Source: Pelodera strongyloides
Taxonomy: Eukaryota > Nematoda > Chromadorea > Rhabditida > Rhabditidae
Length of the DNA stretch: 64,000 bases
NCBI GenBank assembly: GCA_036852015.1
Contig: JAANDG010000019.1
Span: 124,001-188,000 of the forward strand
Direction: 5' to 3'
Shown: piece by piece, positions 50,232-61,924 of the stretch
Position numbering within the stretch: position 1 is the stretch's first letter
Layout: every line of letters begins with the position of its first letter
The notes under the pieces: model-generated
Database searches by the model: none
What the model was told of the DNA's origin: nothing
Seen by the model: the letters and a program-made list of their open reading frames with translations, nothing else
Translations under genes and position numbers: made by a program

Positions 50232-51052
50232 TTAAATAAGCAATTAAGTCATGCCAATAAGATGTAGTTCTTGGTTTGCTTTATTTATTTATTGCGAGCA
50301 GTAAAATAGTTTTACAAAGATATTTTTTTAATTGAACACGGAAGAGTTGTACATATGTGTACGTCTAGATTGATGTCATATGTAGTAGAGAATTGGCACT
50401 AACTTACAAAGCAATTGCTAGCCGCCGTGCGGAGAAAGGGAAGCGGCGCGGGGACTCAATTTTAAGCCTATGCTGTGCTGGAGGGGGGCCAATAGTGTGC
50501 GAATGGGTGCAATTCTAGATGGTCTTTATGCGCCCTTGGTCTTTATAGTATTCCACAGGTGTCAAATTTGAACACCCAATATTGTAGTGCTGAAGTTCTA
50601 CTATACCAAGTAAAAGCTCAAACCAAATATTCTATGTTAATTTGCGATTAGCTTAGCATAAATTTAATTGATTTGCATACTTTGCTTTGACTTACTGCAT
50701 TTTTTCAATATGCGTTCTATTTATCAGCTTTTTGTTATCTAATGAACGATATCAGGGAAAAAAAGTTCCCGTTGTTAGTCTGGAAGGTTTTATATGGTGT
50801 TGTTCGATAAATTTTGATTTTGGGAAAGGTTCCCAGTTTATTCAAAATAAACTAGTATTGTCAATTGGAAAAACAGCAATTAGTTAATTATCATGTCCTG
50901 AGGGTGTTTGCTCGTTTACACGCGAAATTTTTTTGGAGCAGCACATGCATTGATCTAAAACTCTTTTCCACCTTTTCCACCTTTGCCTGCTTTTTATCTT
51001 TCGTTTGTTTAATTTAGTTGATTTATTTTCGTTATTTAAATGTGACTTATCA
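50232..51052. other. Intergenic, nothing identified
   Basis: AT-rich apart from a short GC-rich patch near 50420-50490. No gene is supported on either strand. Confidence 0.45.
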
Positions 51053-51054
51053 TA

Positions 51055-51362
51055 GTGTATTTATCTCCAGTTTCGCAGGGCCGAAACAGGGCGAATCTGG
51101 CCCAAAAATCATTCAGCGCGGCTTTCACTTTCCATACATAAGCACAATTTGAAACTCGCTACAAAAATTGAAAATCAGGGACAAATTTGAATTTAATACA
51201 GATATTCGCATGCAAGTAGCTAATACGTGTACTAATTCAAATTTGTCCCTGATCTTCAATTTTTGTAGCGAGTTTCTCAATGAGTTTCTATATGGAAAGT
51301 GAAAGCCGCGCTGAATGATTTTTTGAGGTGTTTCGGCCCTGCGAAACTGGAGATAAATACAC
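51055..51362. mobile_element. TA-flanked palindromic (foldback) MITE
   Basis: The left end reads GTGTATTTATCTCCAGTTTC and the right end is its reverse complement, with TA on both sides (51053-51054 and 51363-51364). The arms continue through CGCAGGGCCGAAAC, AATCATTCAGCGCGGCTTTC and TTCAATTTTTGTAGCGAG on the opposite arm. The hairpin is about 308 bases with arms near 130. It matches TA-target (Tc1/mariner-type) palindromic elements known in Caenorhabditis and has no coding capacity. Confidence 0.85.
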
Positions 51363-51364
51363 TA

Positions 51365-52134
51365 TTAGAGTAATTAGAGGAGCCAACATTATTAATTATG
51401 ATTCTGAATCAATATAAAAGTTCTCAACACGCAGCTTATCTGCTCATGTAGTTTCTAGAAAAATATAGGGTCTTTTGGATCTTGTGAAAGAATCTACATG
51501 GAATTTTCAATCACTTACATATGTAACAGAAGAGTCGTTTAGCTAATTTACCATGGTTGAAATCTTAAGCTCTAAATGCTATGTTCCTAGGTCCTATTTG
51601 AATAACATATCAGCTTTGTCTTATCTCCAATCACTCCTCCTTCTGCCTTCCAAGTAAACAATTGTGTTTGTGCTTTATATCATTTTATCGGGTGCCCAAA
51701 ATGTGTGTGCGACACTATAAGGAACATTGTTTATTGATTTAGGTCACTTAGGTGTTTGTGGTACAATAATTTGCAACCCTAATGTCTATCAATACTTCGA
51801 ATTATTCGATAATTTACCACCAATCTATAGATAGGCCAGGCTCAAGTACCAGACTTGTACTTCTTTTTTTTTTTGGCGTTTTGCTTTCGTTCGCCAGTCC
51901 ATATTTGAATATTTAGGCTCCCTGGTTTATTTTGGTATAGACTCTTTTTCCTCTTGATTGTTTTGTCATCGATAGTATTTGCAATGGTTATTTATATATA
52001 CTTAATTGATAATGCGCAAACTATAAGAGTTTACTGCTGACGGCAATCTAATACGGTTACGCTTGAGAAAATTTCGTGTACACGTTATTGTTAGTCGTAT
52101 ATTTTACGAATGATTTGTTTAGATTTCCGGTATT
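51365..52134. other. Intergenic upstream of the ABC transporter
   Basis: AT-rich; likely promoter region. TTTGTTTAG just before ATTTCCGGTATT and the ATG at 52135 is a possible spliced-leader acceptor. Confidence 0.45.
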
Positions 52135-53891
52135 ATGATAGAACAATCAATAGATTCCTCAGCGAGTGATGAAGAAGGATTGGAACTACCTCGAAGATCG
52201 GTGGGGTTTGTTACCTAAGTATCTGTTTGCAAGGACGCTGGGAGTATGCTCCCAGAGATGGATCGCACGAATTCGTGAGAGATGGAATTCGCTCCCACTG
52301 TTCGTACTTATGGCCACCGGGGGTGTAGCGTAGCCAAATATGCGCCAAGGAATCTCCACTCATAATCTAACTTTGCCGTCGTTGACAAGTCTGCCCAGTG
52401 CGCACCGGCTGGCTTACACATGATGTAATTAATACTCTCGGCCTTGGGTTTACTCAATTCTAAATATTACACAACACTTCAGCTTTCTAACGCAACGATG
52501 ACCAAGTCAGCAATTCACTTATCTTGGCACGACATGAATGTTTCGGTGCGTGTTTTTTGAAGGATAACGAATATGTTTACAGTTAATATTGGTGGAAAAT
52601 CTTACGATTTATGAGCAATATAATTATTGATTAATTTGTGATCTGGTAATGTTGCGCAGTTGCAGGTATCAAATGAAGCACTCAACGGTGATACCGAATC
52701 TCAGAAAAGTCGGAAACTTATTCTAAACAATGGTGCGTATATGTTTTTTTCATCATGATTGAAATCATAAATGAGAAACGTATAAATTACGATTCATGGT
52801 AAGGGGTAATAATTACAGAACTGTATTAGTTACTGTATTGTATTAATTACTGTTTACCGTACTGTATGTAATTACTGTACTTACGATTTATATGAAAATT
52901 ACAGTGGCCCAACTTTAGCACAATATTTCAGTGTTCGGTGTCGCGGAGCCAGGAGAAGTGACCGCAATTATGGGATCATCTGGTTCTGGAAAGACAACCC
53001 TTCTGAATGTCCTCACACATAGGAACCTCGCGGATTTGGATGTCCATGGATGTGTCAAGGTATGTCCTAAAGGTGTCAAGGTGTGTCATGTCTGACACGG
53101 CGCATGATAATGTTATCAGTAAGTTGTTTGTCCAAGGTAGGATATGTGTGTGTCAGAAAGGTGCCAAGATGTGTCAGAAAGGTGTCAATGTGTATGAGTG
53201 AAGATGCGCGTCAGAAGCGTGTCAATGCATTGTCAAGTGTTCCAGGTTGTTATTTTCTCTGAAGTTAATTAGGAGTTGTCGAAAATGTCAGTGTGTCACA
53301 ATAGCTCTATTTCACTGTTCAGGTAAACGGAGTTGACGTAGAGCGTGACTACGTCCGAAGGATATCTGCCTACGTTCAACAAGATGATTTATTCATTGGA
53401 AGTCTGACAGTGGAAGAACACTTGCGATTCATAGTTAGTTATTAGTGGTTTTGCCTTATTTGCAAATAATTTTACACGTGTGGAAGTTTTTGTTTGTGTT
53501 GAAGTTATCGAGACATGTTAGTTATGATCAACTTTTCACTCCAAAAATATAATTTATTCATTACTCTCCAGGCTTCCCTCAAAATGGGCAATCACCACTC
53601 GGCCATGCAAAAGGATAAACGAGTGAGGAGGGTTATTAGACAGGTAACGTGAACGTACTGTAACATATTTCATGATCTTGTAACGGTTTGTCGGTGTAGC
53701 CGGCTATTTTCACATGAAATAATCAAACTTTATATCAATCGAATGTTTTGTCTAGCTCGGACTTCTTGATGTATCGAATACAATTATCGGAACACGTACA
53801 CGGAAAGGTCTATCGGGAGGAGAGAAGAAGAGATTAGCTTTCGCCTCAGAGGTATACAATTTGAAAGGATATGTATTTGAATTAAGAATGT

Positions 53892-53931
<40 letters not shown>

Positions 53932-56900
53932 GAAAGGCGGGATATATTGAAAGAGCCTCAGAAGGAAGATGTAGAAAGAGAGGGAATGAGAGACAGAAAA
54001 ATTTAATGGATTCCTGCTTCCAGATATTGACTAGTCCTCCACTGCTATTCTGTGATGAACCTACGTCTGGACTAGACGCTTTCCTAGCTTTTCAAGTTGT
54101 AACGGTAAGCTTTTATTTTGCCGTCGCGCAAATACTCCGCTATTTTGCGGCCTCTGTCTCGCTCCTTGCCTAGTTGTGTTGCATACATACATATTAGATC
54201 AAATGAAAACCATGATATTTTTCAAACTAATTTTGTTCTCAGGTTTTGCAAGATTTGGCGCGAGCGAACAATATGGCCGTTGTGATAACGATACATCATC
54301 CGAGTAGTCAAGTATTCGAGTTATTTGACAGGTATATTTTATTTGATATGGTTATTATTGTATTGCTCGGATATTCAATTAGTATAGGTTTTAAGAGATA
54401 GAAGAGAGTACAACATGCTTCGGCTCTTTGACAAGCACACGAGTAATTGTGCAGTATCTGTGTGTGGCTGGCAACAACAACGACGTGGTCATCACTAATA
54501 TTAATTAATAAATATGCGGTAATTAAGGATTACACGGGTGCATGTCGATATTCATATAGTAGTTTAATTCAAATCTTTTAGCGTGTACCTAATGACCGAA
54601 GGACGGGTGGCATTCTGTGGACGCAGAGAGGAGGCCGCGGCTTTGTGGAGTAGGTGGGCGGAATCTTTCTCTTATCTTGAGGTTCCTACGGTACTACGGC
54701 CTTTCCTACGGTATTACGTGTACTAATAAAAAAATATGCTTCCATCTTTCCTATCCCTCTCTCTATCTCTCGTTATTGCAACTGTCTGTTCCGCCCTCTA
54801 TGGGTTACTGTACTCCATTTTGCAGGCTCGGTCACTCTGTTCCCCTCAAATTTAATCCGGCCGATCACTATATTCGAACACTGGCAATCACACCAAGGCA
54901 TGAAGAATCCGACCGAAAGCGAGTATTCGTAAGTTTTGTAGTTGGTCGTTGCTGGTTGCATAGCGTGAAGCATTATGGTGTTATCACGTGGAGTTACTGT
55001 ACCGTCGTTCTCCAGTAACTACCGTATTGAAATATCCCGTACAGAGCTTTACTGTAGTGTTCTAGGGATACTGTGATGCCTTCGTACAAAGTGAAGAGGG
55101 ACTGGCAATGCTGAGCAGGGCTCGAGGAGAGGACAGCAACATAGAGGCAGACCTAGAGATAGCGATTCAGAAGAAGAGACTCCTGGCGTCGAAACAGACT
55201 TACGCTGCAGGGTACGGTACATTTAGCTGTTTTAGAATATGACTTGGATCTACTATGTGAACGTGACCGTAAGGAATTTTTTAGTATATTTTACTATCAG
55301 CTTCACGATCCTACTTGTCTGTTACGATCATAGCTTTCTTTTCGGTCCCAAGATCCTGAACGCGAACTGATAGGACAGTATATTCTTTCAGCTTTTTCAC
55401 TCAACTCGCCCTCTTGTCGAAGAGGAATCTGATGACAACATTAAGGGAACCGATGCTACTGAAAGTTCAAATTTGTCACTCAATAGTAGGTGTTTTCTTT
55501 CTTTTTTTTTTCTTTTTTTTTCTTTTTAGTCGTAAATCAGTTCACCTCGAGAAATAGTAGACAGGTGCCAGTAGATGATGAGAAAAGCAGATGTGAAAAG
55601 AAAGAGCAACCACTCGTGGATGGCACTGGGTGGATAGATTCCCGTGATAAAGGTTTATTCTTTAGGAAACACGTTTGTTCAACAATTTCTTCCTTGATAA
55701 CATCTATTAAATATTCTCCTCCCCAGTAAATGTAAGTGAGTTCATTTCAGATCATCGGTCTTCTCACGGGTCTTGTGTACGTGAGCACGCCTCTCAACCA
55801 GAATACGATAATGACTGTGAACGGAGCCCTCTTCCAGTGTGTTTCCAATATGGCATTCATGTTCCAGTTCAGTGTTGTTCATGTGAGTTTTATGCTAATT
55901 TATATGGGTCTTACTTTGAAAGCTTTTTATCCCTTGTATCTTAAATTTTTTTTATTTGTTTTACGCTTCAATAGCATACACACCTTTATTCAAGGGTGAA
56001 AATACAGATTCAATGTTTGCTTATGACATGTTCCGCAGAGGTTCTGAGCAGTAGGCGACGAGTTCCACATGACAAATTGTTCGACGTCTTCGGTCTAGGG
56101 CCAAGAGGGATCGCCCATGATTCCCTCGCCTGGTGGTGGTTTCAAAGGTGTCACGGGCCGGAATCGCTGCCACTGGACCACCAGGCCCTATCTTAGTAGT
56201 ATTCGTTATTGCCTGTGTAATACATTATGCAAAGGTGTAAGTTCAACTCACAACAGAGCAACTCTCGGCGGAGTCGTTGATTACGCAGCGATTTTGTGGC
56301 ACTCCTTCTTACAAACGTGTTACCCTTGTTGAATGTTTACATGAAGAACTGTTTTTCTTAATTAATTAGTTAGTTGTTGTAGCCATTTGCCTTCTTGACG
56401 AGTTATGAACGCTTCTCATTTCTCATTGCAGTTGTACATTAAATTATGCACATATATTGCTCGCAGGTTCATTCTAAGATCCTTTTTATTAAGTAATGTG
56501 TATTTTCAAGATTGAATGTTCTAGCACTTCTCTGGCGAGTTGCCGGTCTTCCTTCGTGAGCACCACAATTCACTCTACCGAGTCAGCTCCTACTTCTGGG
56601 CCAAGAATCTTGTCGACGTGAGTTTAGATGCCAGAGCCTACGGTTGCCCTTTTGCAACACACATGTTATTACGATACTCTAGGTGTACTGTATTTTACTG
56701 TCTGTGCGAATTGCGAATACAATGCTTCACCGTTGGTCGCTTTTGGATTCTCCATACTTCGGTATACGGTAGTTGGCGGTCGTTTCTATATGTACTGCCT
56801 TGCGGGTAGCGATGCAAATTAGGTCACAATAAAATTGTCTTTAATCAATGAGCATTTCGCTTCCAGTTCCCCTCGTTCTTTCTGCTAGCCGTGCTCTTCT

Positions 56901-58119
56901 GCTCTGTCCTCTACTGGATGTCCCCTCTAGTTGCCTCCTTCGAGGCTTTTGTCATCTACGCTCTCGTCAGCGCTCTCGTACAGTCGACGGCTATTTCAGT
57001 GGGTGAGTGAAGCATTCATTTGTACAAAGCGATATGTCACGAGGTGGCTTTTTAAACATATGATATACAACTCATTTCCGTTCCAAATTTTTGTGCCAAC
57101 TTAGAAGAAAACACAACTAGACCGCGTTAGCGCACCACAAAACCGCAGAAAATAGAAACCCCTCAAGTCGCAGCCGCGTTATGCACTAGACAAAAATATT
57201 AAACCTATGGAATGTCCTTTTATTTCAAATTCGCTACAATTTCGTTCCAGGCTACGTCTTCTCATGTACCTTCCGTCGGTTGCAGACAGCCACGGCCCTC
57301 ATGCCAGTGATAGTGGTTCCGTTGAGCGCCTTTGCCGGATTCTTTATCAATCAGGTGAGCGGCAAGCTATGAAAATGTATTTGTATAATTTTTTTACCTA
57401 ATTAAGTTTAGTATTTACCCTGAGTCGTACTGATTCATGGTGACCTGTGTCTTTGATCTACCTGAGGTAGTAGAGGAGAGAAGTAATTTGACATATTGGA
57501 CGGACAGATGAAGGCGAAGCAACCCGAATTTTGACTAGATAATGTACTGATGGCCGCTGTTTTTTACTAATGCAGTGTGAATAAACTTTACTCATTAGTT
57601 CCGTTATTTACTTTACAGGACACCCTACCACCATTCTTCTACTGGCTCAAGTTCCTCTCTTGGTTCAACTACGGTTATGAAGCACTCGCCGTTAACGAGT
57701 GGACGCGAGTGGGAGCGATTCCCGGTTGGTTATCGATTGAATTTTCATTATCGACGAGATCATGACTTGAGAAAATTTTGTATAAATAAAGAAAATTTGT
57801 TCGTGTCTTGGTACGGTTGGCTCTTGTCTGTGGTTAAAGGTTGTGTTCTACTGCTAATTGTAAGTTCTGCACGTTCGAGAGTTGTAGCAAAGAAAGTCCT
57901 TTTTTATCGACTCCATTACTGATTCTTCAACTTTCAGGTTGTGACATGCGAAACACGACGGGCCGCCCTTGTCTGGCCACAGGCGCTGAAGTTCTCGCTT
58001 CAATGTCATTCCAGCCATCAAACCTCTGGAGGGATTGTCTATTGCTAATTGCCCTAACATTAGGCATCCGGGTAATTGCTTTCCTAGCGTTGTACCGTAG
58101 ATCCCGGCAAACATCGTAG
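52135..58119 (+). CDS. White/ABCG-family half-transporter
   Basis: An ATP-driven half-transporter with the N-terminal nucleotide-binding domain before the membrane domain (ABCG order), in about 18 exons. It starts [18 protein letters not shown] motifs: Walker [14 protein letters not shown] (52970-53010), Q-loop YVQQDDLF (near 53380), signature [11 protein letters not shown] (near 53815), Walker [14 protein letters not shown] (near 54055), H-loop [14 protein letters not shown] (near 54290). The membrane part includes [20 protein letters not shown] (55395), [17 protein letters not shown] (55750), [20 protein letters not shown] (56540; ABCG-typical), [16 protein letters not shown] (56880), [16 protein letters not shown] (57310) and [20 protein letters not shown] (57630), a Cys-bearing loop ([11 protein letters not shown]) and a final TM. 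The stop is at 58119. All motifs are intact. It resembles nematode wht genes; the exact orthologue is not assigned. The substrate could be a lipid, sterol or pigment precursor. Confidence 0.92.
53040..53250. repeat. Degenerate tandem repeat derived from a splice donor
   Basis: Downstream of the Walker A exon, several imperfect copies of GGTGTCAAGGTGTGTC run into the intron, resembling the exon end GGATGTGTCAAG|GTATGT itself. The first copy creates a second donor 21 bases downstream, in frame. Confidence 0.6.
53895..53935. repeat. (GA)n microsatellite
   Basis: About 18 GA units in an ABC-transporter intron, followed by purine-rich sequence to about 54000. Confidence 0.9.
55935..55997. repeat. 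Dispersed repeat, copy 2
   Basis: Shares TTTTACGCTTC.ATAGCAT and CACCTTTATTCAAGGGT with 46415-46500. It lies in the intron between the ABC exons ending near 55880 and starting at 56525. Confidence 0.6.
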
Positions 58120-59142
58120 AGGAAAGGATACCCTACCCGGGGGAACACCCCCGCAATACATTAAGCAAGTTGAAGTTGCTTTTTGAATTTTACAATTTTT
58201 ATAAGTGTAAAGATGCATGAATTGTCCCTAATGAAGAACTCTGTTAATTTTAGGTCTTTTTAAGAAAGATGTGGTTGTTTAGTGGATTTTTCTTTGATCT
58301 CCATTATTTTCTGGTATTATACGAAAAAATCTTACACCACTAAACATAAACGTATAAGTAATAATATTGGCGTGTTCTTGATCCATTTTCTTGTGCATGT
58401 TGTGTATAATGTAGATTTAGATGCCTACCTCATGGTGTTCATATATAGTGCAAATTTATTATATTTGTAAAGCTTGCTGATGGAGTATTATGTTGCCTGT
58501 GAATGAGATAAACATTTTGGTTTGTTGCTTAATGTGCTCTTCTCTCTTGCGCTAATGCTAAATTGTAAATTTTATGTCATATAGGGCAACCTGCGCCCTG
58601 CCTAAGTATATAGACCGAAAAAAAGGGCTCTCGGATGAAACCCAAACTATGTTAGCGCTATCGCGCTAACAAAGGATAGCCTTGGGTATGCGCGAATGGT
58701 GTGCCAGGGTGAAGCCGCTTTCCCATGAGTTGTTTATGCGTCTTTCGTACTGTCAGCATTTTGTGCCTTGAAACATTCCGACAATCAAATGTTTATACTT
58801 TCCGCACATAAAACGTTACTCGTATTGATTGAATGACATTATGCTTTATGATATATTAATCGATATCTTATTATCACGAGTTAAGGAAGTGAGTTAAATA
58901 CCAAGGCTTATCGTAGTAGGGGAAAGGGTTCCACACTACAAAGGTTAGCTTATGACTTATGACACGTCTATATTGTGAATGAATTGTATAAAAGAATTAT
59001 GAATTTTCGAGGAATCTGGGTGGTAAACGTGAGATCCTAAGCATTCTATATGAAGGAGAATAAAAGAGCAAAGCTGGGGTTTCTAGGTACATTCATTGGG
59101 CTTATATTTAAACCTAATTAAACTTAATAAATACTAGGTAGA
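58120..59142. other. Convergent intergenic spacer
   Basis: Between the 3' end of the ABC transporter and the 3' end of a minus-strand gene. It includes a palindromic motif TTAGCGCTATCGCGCTAA near 58652-58669, also found in a met-2 intron. No gene is seen. Confidence 0.5.
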
Positions 59143-60425
59143 TCAGGATAAGTTCTTGTAAATCACTGTTGAACCATCTTCCGAAGTTTCCCCGTAAACG
59201 CACAACAAGAGGGACTGGCGGACGTGTTGAAGAAATCTGGAAGACGGAGAGTTAGAGATGTAATTTGATCCCAACTTAACTTAGCCAAGGCTCACCCGAA
59301 AATTACGATATAAGTAGTTTATTCCAAAGGCAACAGTTACATGGACAAAAGGAAAGTACATAGCCAATCAAGAAAAGAAAACTCACTGGTAGCCATGTCT
59401 GCCAATTCTCTCGGTTTTCTTGGGCTTTGGTATCCTCCTGGGTAGTGGAAGGCTCTCGGTTACTGTAGATCGTGCAATGTTATGAGATTCTTGGTGATGT
59501 CGATCTTGTATCCAATGAGGTGGGAGGGTCTTCCCAGTTGGTGCGGTTATATATTCATTTGGTTGGGAACATCGGAATGACGAAGTTGTAGGATTGGAAC
59601 GGTAGGCGAACTGAAAGACAAGAGGGTTACTGTAGGTTACGGAGGAAGGAAATCAGAAATAGTATCGAACTACAGTGCAGTTAATTTGCTAAGATGACGG
59701 CTGAAGAGAGAAGCGCCAAGGTTTACAGAATAGCTGGTTTTCTAGCATCAATTACTTTCGTCGCAAGGTATCAGAGGTCAAGAGTTCCAATTCGTAAAGC
59801 GATATAACTGTCGGTTTTTGAAGCTTATGTCAGACAACTTCATTCCCATATGTTGCATACAAATATATATAGTTGACGACAAAATCACGCAGTATCGGGC
59901 AGATATTTCCACACTCTACATGAGAATACGGCGTCCAACATACGTTTCAAAAACCGGATGTTCTACAGCTTTAAAGGTGTTTGTGAAAGAATTATATCTA
60001 TGTTCACCTCGCAGTTTCTTCTTGATTTATCTGCCACAGCTAGCATATCTTCAACGTCAACGAATTCAACACTGGTATGTCTTCTGGAGAATTCCTCCCT
60101 CTTTCTTTGCTTCAGATGAATGTAATGTGTACGAGGGGGAAGGGGTGGTGGAATATCACTAAAATATTTGTTATAGTTGTGGCAAAGTTGTAAAGCGGGC
60201 CAGTTCCATGAAAAGGATCATGGGTTCGATCCCTATAAACGTACCATGGTAGACTCAAACATAGATATCAGCAATTGAACTCCAGATACTTCACCTTGAG
60301 TTATTCCAATACATCAAGGAAGTAAACCATTATATTATAGGAATCTACAAACCTGTTCAACGACGTCATACGAAATGTATGTTTTAAATGTTGATTGAAA
60401 ATTGTCTATCGACCGCGGCCGGGTA
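59143..60425 (-). CDS. Protein of unknown function, C-terminal exons; 5' end unresolved
   Basis: Two exons are well supported: 59610-59387 (224 bases, open, after CTTTCAG) and 59236-59143 (94 bases, after TCTTCCAG). They join in phase across a CA|GTGAGT donor and end TVIYKNLS*. The product contains FAYRSNPTTSSFRCSQPNEY and a basic, proline-rich LPLPRRIPKPKKTERIGRHG, then FLQHVRQSLLLCVYGETSED. A further candidate exon at 60425-60353 reads NFQSTFKTYISYDVVEQ to a GTTTGT donor and joins in phase 0, but its 5' boundary is unclear because of a stop just upstream. No family is recognised. It could be longer with small upstream exons missed by eye. Confidence 0.45.
59694..59766 (+). other. Orphan exon resembling a cuticle-collagen N-terminus
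   Basis: After TTGCTAAG, an ATG opens MTAEERSAKVYRIAGFLASI then TFVAR and stops at a GTATCA donor. Nematode cuticle collagens begin with a similar charged lead followed by R.A....S hydrophobic residues. No Gly-X-Y repeat follows anywhere to the window end. It lies antisense within the intron of the minus-strand gene and may be a relic or chance. Confidence 0.25.
60178..60245 (+). pseudogene. tRNA-like sequence, probably pseudogene
   Basis: TGGCAAAGTTGTAAAGCG is A-box-like. ATGGGTTCGATCCCTAT forms a T arm with a 5-bp stem (one G-T pair) and 7-base loop. The acceptor stem does not pair. It is read as a tRNA-derived relic. Confidence 0.35.
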
Positions 60426-60837
60426 AAATGCCGGGGTTATTTTTGGTATTCTGAAAGGATATTATTGAATTATTTTAGCGAATTCGTAACGATCAAATTG
60501 CATGCATATTAGACAAAAGAAGAACACGGAAAATGTAACACCCAAATCGTCGGAAGTAACAAAATCAGCATGTTTGAAAACCCTATGCAATAAAAGTGAA
60601 CGGATATTCTATGTGAGAAATATAGCATAAAATCAATATAAGACAGTAAGATAAATCAACCGAATAATTGGTCATTTGTTTACAATGTTGACATCATCGT
60701 AATTGAAAATGCTCAATAAACATAATTGATTGTGAGTGACGAGTGATGACACATACATCGAGTGATCAGTTGCAGGAGCTCAAAGGACCTTTAGACTTTT
60801 AGACTAAAACTATTTGTCTCCGACTATAAGCAATGTG

Positions 60838-60925
60838 GTGGCGTATATGGGCCTGTAGCTGGAGGTACCATACATAGGTATTGAACAGGCGTATATGTAC
60901 CTGTAGCTGCAGGTACAATACATGG
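60838..60925. repeat. Two-copy diverged repeat with palindromic core
   Basis: Two ~50-base units start GTATATG(G/T) and contain CCTGTAGCTG(G/C)AGGTAC. The second unit contains the near-perfect palindrome TACCTGTAGCTGCAGGTA. No gene is associated. Confidence 0.6.
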
Positions 60926-61510
60926 ACAAGGAGTGGTAAATATATGAGTCCCAAGTTATGAAAACCCTATAGTAAGCAGAGTAAAGTTGAGAAGATTGCG
61001 CTTTTGGAAATAGCATCGGAAAACATATGTCCTCTAAGAAAAATATCAATTAATAGTGGTGTTAATCAGTTCGAATCCTCATAAAAGTGGTTCGTAGTGT
61101 TCAGATTTGCTCAGAAAACTGATTAGTTACCAGTCAATCTCTATATATGTATTTTGCAATTTGATAATGGGGCATGCAGGCTCCAGCTGCCCCCGCGAAG
61201 ACTGCTTTGCAAAAGGAACGAACAGAGAGAGGACGGCTTGTGCTCAGCCAATGTTTGCCTATTCTATGCCTTATCAGCGCTCAATAATACTGTATAACAT
61301 AGACCGGAAATGGTTGGGGGCCTGTGAACAAGCCGCTTATCTATGGTATTTATTGATTGAACATAGGGAAGTTATAAATACCACAAACGATAATGTAGTT
61401 TGCTTCGAGTAGAGAAAGTTTGAGGAGTGGTCGTGAAATGGTTCGTTGATAAAAGAGAACTTGGAAAATATGGATACATGGTCATGTGGTTGGAGTTACC
61501 CTAAGCTTAA
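60926..61510. other. Intergenic, weak ORF only
   Basis: The stretch at 61168-61412 (plus) is open from an ATG but has no splice context or family resemblance. It was not called as a gene. Confidence 0.35.
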
Positions 61511-61920
61511 AGGGTCAGGCCCATTTCAAATGACCCCTATTTTTGACGATTCCATCTGATTCTTCATGTCATATATAGTAGGATACGATATTTTTCTAAT
61601 TTTCAAGCGCAAAATTCACGCAGTATTCGGCAATTTACCATTGCCAGTCATACCCAACTATCTATCGCAGTTGTCACGCCCCTTCGCGCTAATTGGGCAA
61701 TATGCTCTATTGGGCGTGGCAATTGCGATATTGGCCAATCAGCGCGAAGGGGCGTACAAACTGCGATAAATAGTTGGGTATGACTGCCCACGGTAAATTG
61801 CCGAATAGTGTGTGAATTTTGCGCTTGAAAATTAGAAAAACATTGCATCCTACTATATATGACATGAAGAATCAGATGGAATCATCAAAAATAGGGGTCA
61901 TTTGAGATGGGCCTGACCCT
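61511..61920. mobile_element. TTAA palindromic (foldback) MITE
   Basis: Flanked by TTAA at 61507-61510 and 61921-61924. The left end is AGGGTCAGGCCCATTTCAAA; the right end, reverse-complemented, is AGGGTCAGGCCCATCTCAAA. Arms of about 190 bases are nearly identical through ATTCCATCTGATTCTTCATG and the tract around CAATTTACC. The centre near 61690-61740 contains GCGCTAATTGGGC and GGCCAATCAGCGC. No coding capacity. Same TTAA/AGGG style as 28932-29287. Confidence 0.88.
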
Positions 61921-61924
61921 TTAA

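Noticed and set aside
61168..61412. Plus-strand ORF starting MGHAGSSCPRED
   Set aside because: No splice context, no family resemblance, and alternative frames look equally protein-like.
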